A stretch of DNA of 64,000 nucleotides from Thauera sp. UBA6194 (lineage in GTDB: Bacteria > Pseudomonadota > Gammaproteobacteria > Burkholderiales > Rhodocyclaceae). The stretch is taken from NCBI GenBank assembly GCA_002422685.1, contig DITC01000063.1, forward strand, positions 48,599 to 112,598, read 5' to 3'. Positions 60,474 to 64,000 of the stretch are shown piece after piece; position 1 is the first letter of the stretch, and each line of letters begins with the position of its first letter. The notes under the pieces were generated by a model. That model made no database searches, was not told the DNA's origin, and was given only the letters and a program-made list of their open reading frames with translations. Position numbers and translations under genes: made by a program.

Positions 60474-60683
60474 TCAGGGAACGGGATCATACCCGCCCGG
60501 ATTGAAGGGATGGCAACGACCCACCCGCCTGGCGGCCATCCAGCCGCCACGCAGCGCACCGTAGCGCTGGATCGCTTCGATCGCATACTCCGAACAGGTC
60601 GGATGAAAACGGCAACTGCGCCCGAGCATCGGGCTGATCGCATAGCGATAGAAACGCACCAGCGCGATCAACACGGTTTTCAT
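60474..60683 (-). CDS. yidD: Membrane protein insertion efficiency factor YidD
   Basis: A 69-residue protein with 'FYRYAISPMLGRSCRFHPTC' and 'SEYAIEAIQRYGALRGGW', ending 'VGRCHPFNPGGYDPVP', the complete YidD pattern with three conserved Cys. Its ATG overlaps the rnpA stop as ATGA. It sits between rnpA and yidC as usual. Confidence 0.96.
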   Translation of the reverse strand: MKTVLIALVRFYRYAISPMLGRSCRFHPTCSEYAIEAIQRYGALRGGWMAARRVGRCHPFNPGGYDPVP

Positions 60684-61036
60684 GAGCGAGGCAGCCTTTG
60701 CAACAAAGCGTGCAGGTCGAGATTGAGTTCGGCGCGCGTGGCCTTGGCGACCGGGGCATGCAGGCGCACGACGAGATCCATGCACGGCACGGCCTCGCGC
60801 TGACGCCGAAACACTTCGCGGGCAATGCGCTTGACCAGGTTACGCACGTTTGCACGCTTGGCCAGCTTCTTGGCGGCCACGACACCCAGGCGGGCGGTGT
60901 CGAGCTCGTTGGGACGGTAGTGCAAAATGTAGAACCGCCCGCGCAAGGCCCGCCGAAAAGCAAAAACGGATGAATACTCATCCGTTTTGTGCAATCTGTG
61001 AGCGCTGCGAAAACCCTGGTCAGCGCTCGTGGGCAA
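60680..61036 (-). CDS. rnpA: Ribonuclease P protein component
   Basis: A protein of about 118 residues that binds RNase P RNA. Family marks are 'HRLHKTDEYSSVF' and the RNR motif 'KLAKRANVRNLVKRIAREVF'. No ATG is near; a TTG at 61036 lies 5 bases after GAGG, which overlaps the rpmH stop (CTGAGGTGACG-TTG). A GTG at 61042 is the alternative. Tight coupling to rpmH is typical of this locus. Confidence 0.93.
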   Translation of the reverse strand: MPTSADQGFRSAHRLHKTDEYSSVFAFRRALRGRFYILHYRPNELDTARLGVVAAKKLAKRANVRNLVKRIAREVFRRQREAVPCMDLVVRLHAPVAKATRAELNLDLHALLQRLPRS

Positions 61037-61043
61037 CGTCACC

Positions 61044-61178
61044 TCAGACGGCGAGGCGATGACGGCCCTTGGCACGACGTGCGCGGATGACCGCACGACC
61101 GCCACGGGTCTTCATGCGAACCAGAAAGCCGTGGGTGCGCTTGCGACGGACAACGGAGGGCTGATAAGTGCGTTTCAT
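61044..61178 (-). CDS. rpmH: Ribosomal protein bL34
   Basis: A 44-residue ribosomal protein reading 'MKRTYQPSVVRRKRTHGFLV' then 'RMKTRGGRAVIRARRAKGRH' and RLAV, the full bL34 sequence. It is first in the rpmH-rnpA-yidD-yidC-mnmE run and divergent from dnaA. Confidence 0.98.
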   Translation of the reverse strand: MKRTYQPSVVRRKRTHGFLVRMKTRGGRAVIRARRAKGRHRLAV

Positions 61179-61215
61179 GTTGGGACTGCCAGTGTTAGGT
61201 CAAACGCGAGAGTTA

Positions 61216-61268
61216 AATGGATAATCCCATGTTTGTCAATAAGAATTTTTGGCAAAGCCTGTGGATAA
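61216..61268. promoter_or_regulatory. DnaA-box cluster in the rpmH-dnaA gap (possible oriC part)
   Basis: One perfect DnaA box TGTGGATAA (61260-61268) and two weaker ones, AATGGATAA (61216-61224) and TGTCAATAA (61234-61242), lie on the same strand in an AT-rich stretch. The gap 61179-61524 is the classic place for dnaA promoters and, in many Betaproteobacteria, part of oriC. Few boxes are seen, so the main origin may lie elsewhere. Confidence 0.5.
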
Positions 61269-61524
61269 GTCATCCCTCGAGGGTTAGAATGCAGGGCTCG
61301 AGTTCATGCAGCCCCGAGTCCGCCCGCAGCACGAGCCCCCACGCCGAAAGCCGGCGGCAGGCTTCGATAAGCGCCCAGCGTGGGCTCGGCAGGCGCCTCA
61401 CCCCCGACCGGCGGCACTCGAGGCCGCAGCGCAGTTCGCCGCGCGCTTCACGCGTGCGCAGGGCGTGCGCGCCTTTCCGCAACCCGACGAGACACGTTCG
61501 CCTTTGCCCGATCGCCCCGACGCC

Positions 61525-63102
61525 GTGAGTCAAGACTTCTGGTCCTTCTGCCTGTCGCGCCTTGAACAGGAGCTGCCCCAGCAGCAGTTCAGCACCTGGA
61601 TCAAGACCCTGCGGGTCGAGCCCGGCGCCGATGGAAGCTGGTCGCTCGTTGCGCCCAACCGCTTCGTTCTGCAGTGGGTGCGCGAGCGCTACCTGCGCCG
61701 GATCGAGGCCCTGGGCGAAGAATTTGCCGGCACGCCGCTCACACTCGACCTGCAACTGCCGCCTGCCGGTGCCGGGCGCAACTCGCAGTCCAGCAGTGCA
61801 GGCTCCGGCGCCACCGCGCGCGCCGAGCGCGACACCGGCTCGACCGCGCCAGCGCCCATCACGACAGCACCCGCGACCGCCGGCTCGACCACAGAGCGCA
61901 GCGACACATCCGTAGCCGATGCCACCCCGAGCGCGCCCGCTCCGAGCGCCCCCGAATCGGACTCCGCAGACCCGGCCGACCACGGCCTGCACAACGCCGC
62001 CCCGATGCGCAGCCGCCGTGCGGCGCCGTCCATGGGCGCTCGCAGCGGCGAGCCCAACTCCGGCCTCGAGCTCGCCTACGAGAAGACCCGCCTCAACCCC
62101 GACTTCACCTTCGACACCCTGGTCACCGGCCGCGCCAACGACCTCGCCCGCGCCGCCGCCATGCAGGTGGCGCAGAACCCGGGCACGTCGTACAACCCGC
62201 TGTTCGTCTACGGCGGCGTCGGCCTCGGCAAGACCCACCTCGTGCACGCCATCGGCAACGCAGTGTTCAAGCACAACCCGCGCGCGGTCATCCGCTATGT
62301 ACACGTCGAGGACTACTACGCCGACGTGGTGCGCGCCTATCAGCAGAAGAGCTTCGACGCCTTCAAGCGCTACTACCGCTCGCTCGACATGCTGATCATT
62401 GACGACATCCAGTTCTTCAATAACAAGAACCGGACGCAGGAAGAGTTCTTCCACGCCTTCAACGCCCTCACCGAGGCGCGCAAGCAGATCGTCATCACCT
62501 GCGACACCTACCCCAAGGACATCCAGGGCCTGGAAGACCGCCTGATCTCGCGCTTCGACTGGGGCCTCACCGTGCAGATCGAGCCGCCCGAGCTCGAGAT
62601 GCGTGTCGCCATCCTCAAGAAGAAGGCCGAGGCCCTGCGCGTGCTGGTCGACGACGACGTCGCCTTCCTGATCGCCAAGAACCTGCGCTCGAACGTGCGC
62701 GAGCTCGAGGGCGCGCTCAACAAGGTGGTCGCCTACGCCCGTTTCCACGGCCGCCAGATCGGCCTCGAGGTCGCCAAGGAAGCGCTCAAGGACCTGCTGC
62801 ACGCGCACAACCGCCAGCTCTCCATCGAGCACATCCAGAAGACCGTCGCCGACTACTACAAGATCAAGGTCGCCGACATGCACTCCAAGAAGCGCACGCG
62901 CGTGATCGCGCGTCCGCGCCAGGTGGCGATGTGGCTGGCCAAGGAACTCACCCCGATGTCGCTGCCCGCGATCGGCGAGGCCTTCGGCGGGCGCGACCAC
63001 ACCACCGTGCTGCACGCCTGCCGCACCATCACCGAGCTGCGGCTCGGCGACCACCAGCTCAACCACGACGTCCACGTGCTCACCCAGGTCCTGCGCGGCT
63101 GA
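61525..63102 (+). CDS. dnaA: Chromosomal replication initiator DnaA
   Basis: A 525-residue initiator when started at the GTG 61525, giving the family start 'SQDFWSFCLSRLEQELPQQQ'. Domain I is followed by a Ser/Thr/Pro-rich linker (about 90-165), then the AAA+ domain with 'PLFVYGGVGLGKTHLVHAIG' and 'LIIDDIQFF', and domain IV with the DNA-binding signature 'IGEAFGGRDHTTVLHACRTI'. The frame is open to an ATG at 61306, but that 73-residue Pro/Arg-rich extension is not DnaA-like. DnaA loads the replicative helicase at oriC. Confidence 0.95.
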   Translation: MSQDFWSFCLSRLEQELPQQQFSTWIKTLRVEPGADGSWSLVAPNRFVLQWVRERYLRRIEALGEEFAGTPLTLDLQLPPAGAGRNSQSSSAGSGATARAERDTGSTAPAPITTAPATAGSTTERSDTSVADATPSAPAPSAPESDSADPADHGLHNAAPMRSRRAAPSMGARSGEPNSGLELAYEKTRLNPDFTFDTLVTGRANDLARAAAMQVAQNPGTSYNPLFVYGGVGLGKTHLVHAIGNAVFKHNPRAVIRYVHVEDYYADVVRAYQQKSFDAFKRYYRSLDMLIIDDIQFFNNKNRTQEEFFHAFNALTEARKQIVITCDTYPKDIQGLEDRLISRFDWGLTVQIEPPELEMRVAILKKKAEALRVLVDDDVAFLIAKNLRSNVRELEGALNKVVAYARFHGRQIGLEVAKEALKDLLHAHNRQLSIEHIQKTVADYYKIKVADMHSKKRTRVIARPRQVAMWLAKELTPMSLPAIGEAFGGRDHTTVLHACRTITELRLGDHQLNHDVHVLTQVLRG

Positions 63103-63168
63103 GCCCGCTTGAACGCCGATCCAATCCATCAAACACTTCCGATCAACTCAACGACCCGATCTGACGCC

Positions 63169-64000
63169 ATGCTCCTGCTCACCACCACCCGCGATGCGCT
63201 CCTGGCCCCGCTGCAGTCGGTTGCCGGCATCGTCGAAAAGCGGCACACGCTGCCGATCCTGTCCAACGTGCTGATCGAGAAGCATGGCGACCAGCTCACG
63301 ATGCTCGCCACCGACATCGAGATCCAGATCCGCACCACCACCGGCGGCCACATCGGCGGCGAGGACGCCTCGATCACCGTCGGTGCGCGCAAGCTGCAGG
63401 ACATCCTGCGCGCGCTGCCGGATTCGGCCGACGTCAGCCTCACGCTCGACGACAAGCGCCTCACGGTCAAGGCCGGGCGCAGCCGCTTCCAGCTCCAGAC
63501 CCTGCCCGCCGCCGACTACCCGAGCCTGAACCCGCCCGCCGACGCCGCCGCCCGCCTCACCATCGGCCAGCGCACCTTCAAGCGCCAGCTCGCCCAGGTC
63601 TCGTACGCCATGGCGCAGCAGGACATCCGCTACTACCTCAACGGCCTGCTGATCATCGCCGACGGCGGCGAGCTGCGCATGGTCGCCACCGACGGCCACC
63701 GCCTGGCCTACGCCGCATCCGACCTCGACGCGCCGGTGGAACAGCGCACCGAAGCCATCCTGCCGCGCAAGACCGTGCTCGAGCTCGCCCGCCAGCTCGC
63801 CGACAACGACGACCCGCTCGAGATCGTGCTCGCCGGCAACCAGGCCGTGTTCCGCTTCGGCTCGATCGAGCTCGTCACCAAGCTCATCGACGGCAAGTTC
63901 CCCGACTACGAGCGCGTGATCCCGCAGGCGCACCCCAAGCTCATCAGCTTCGCCCGCCAGCCGCTGCTGTCCGCGCTGCAGCGTGCCGCCATCCTCACCA
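63169..64000 (+). CDS. dnaN: DNA polymerase III beta clamp (3' truncated by window edge)
   Basis: The first 277 residues of the sliding clamp, starting 'MLLLTTTRDALLAPLQSVAG' and 'IVEKRHTLPILSNVLIE'. Two of three clamp domains are present, with 'LATDIEIQI', 'QQDIRYYLNGLLI', 'RMVATDGHRLAYA' and 'FPDYERVIPQ'. The frame is open to the end of the window. It follows dnaA by 66 bases, the standard dnaA-dnaN operon. Confidence 0.97.
   Translation, partial: MLLLTTTRDALLAPLQSVAGIVEKRHTLPILSNVLIEKHGDQLTMLATDIEIQIRTTTGGHIGGEDASITVGARKLQDILRALPDSADVSLTLDDKRLTVKAGRSRFQLQTLPAADYPSLNPPADAAARLTIGQRTFKRQLAQVSYAMAQQDIRYYLNGLLIIADGGELRMVATDGHRLAYAASDLDAPVEQRTEAILPRKTVLELARQLADNDDPLEIVLAGNQAVFRFGSIELVTKLIDGKFPDYERVIPQAHPKLISFARQPLLSALQRAAILT

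Noticed and set aside
61306..61524. Upstream ATG and 73-residue N-terminal extension of dnaA
   Set aside because: The extension is Pro/Arg/Ala-rich and unlike DnaA domain I, which begins exactly at the GTG 61525.

Overview
The window looks like the chromosome-origin neighbourhood of a GC-rich betaproteobacterium, most likely a Rhodocyclales member of the Thauera/Azoarcus type. The grounds are the very high GC, the order rph-rdgB-hemW, the cluster rsmB-DUF4390-ntrY-ntrX-trkA-trkH, the metX-metW pair, and the order dnaN-dnaA-rpmH-rnpA-yidD-yidC-mnmE at the right end. The lineage is inferred from gene order and protein flavour; no search was run. No tRNA, rRNA, CRISPR array or complete insertion sequence was seen.

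Layout. 1-3.9 kb: end of rph, then rdgB, a REP-like inverted repeat, hemW, a Phd/VapC-type toxin-antitoxin pair with its own inverted repeat, and a small OmpA-domain protein. 3.9-8.9 kb: an accessory block holding an AcuR-like regulator, acryloyl-CoA reductase AcuI and a periplasmic DddY-type DMSP lyase, with an SDR on the other strand. It is bracketed by a decayed DUF2703 fragment and an intact DUF2703 gene. 9-12.8 kb: a histidine-rich membrane/periplasmic module (EamA transporter with a His-rich tail, membrane anchor protein, HupE/UreJ protein, His-rich secreted protein) and a cytochrome c'-like protein. 13-18.2 kb: a NYN/OST-HTH protein, a Fic enzyme followed at once by an M41-peptidase-like protein, an SDR-fold protein carrying the full halohydrin-dehalogenase motif set, and an alpha/beta hydrolase.

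18.2-33 kb is mostly housekeeping: TelA and its membrane partner, a PEBP protein, SppA, TrmB, ThiG, ThiS, a SAM-II riboswitch with a terminator ahead of metX-metW, an unrecognised membrane protein, AmpG, AzlCD, a SMUG1-type glycosylase and an aldo/keto reductase. 33-43 kb holds a TetR-HlyD-permease-ATPase efflux operon, a two-component system with PepSY and Gly/Met-rich proteins, a TerB/DUF697 protein, carbonic anhydrase and a ROK kinase. 43-61 kb is almost entirely minus-strand core genes: priA, hemE, trkH, trkA, ntrX, ntrY, a DUF4390 gene, rsmB, speE, speD, a TSUP permease, mnmE, yidC, yidD, rnpA, rpmH. dnaA and dnaN then run on the plus strand.

The most notable points are: (i) the acuR-acuI-dddY cassette, in which DddY would cleave DMSP to DMS and acrylate in the periplasm, AcuR would sense acrylate through two identical TAGAC-N5-GTCTA operators, and AcuI would turn acryloyl-CoA into propionyl-CoA; (ii) two near-consensus parS sites flanking the TSUP gene; (iii) the halohydrin-dehalogenase-like SDR; (iv) the SAM-II element with a terminator ending a few bases before metX; (v) an NtrX-like regulator whose AAA+ domain has lost its Walker A motif.
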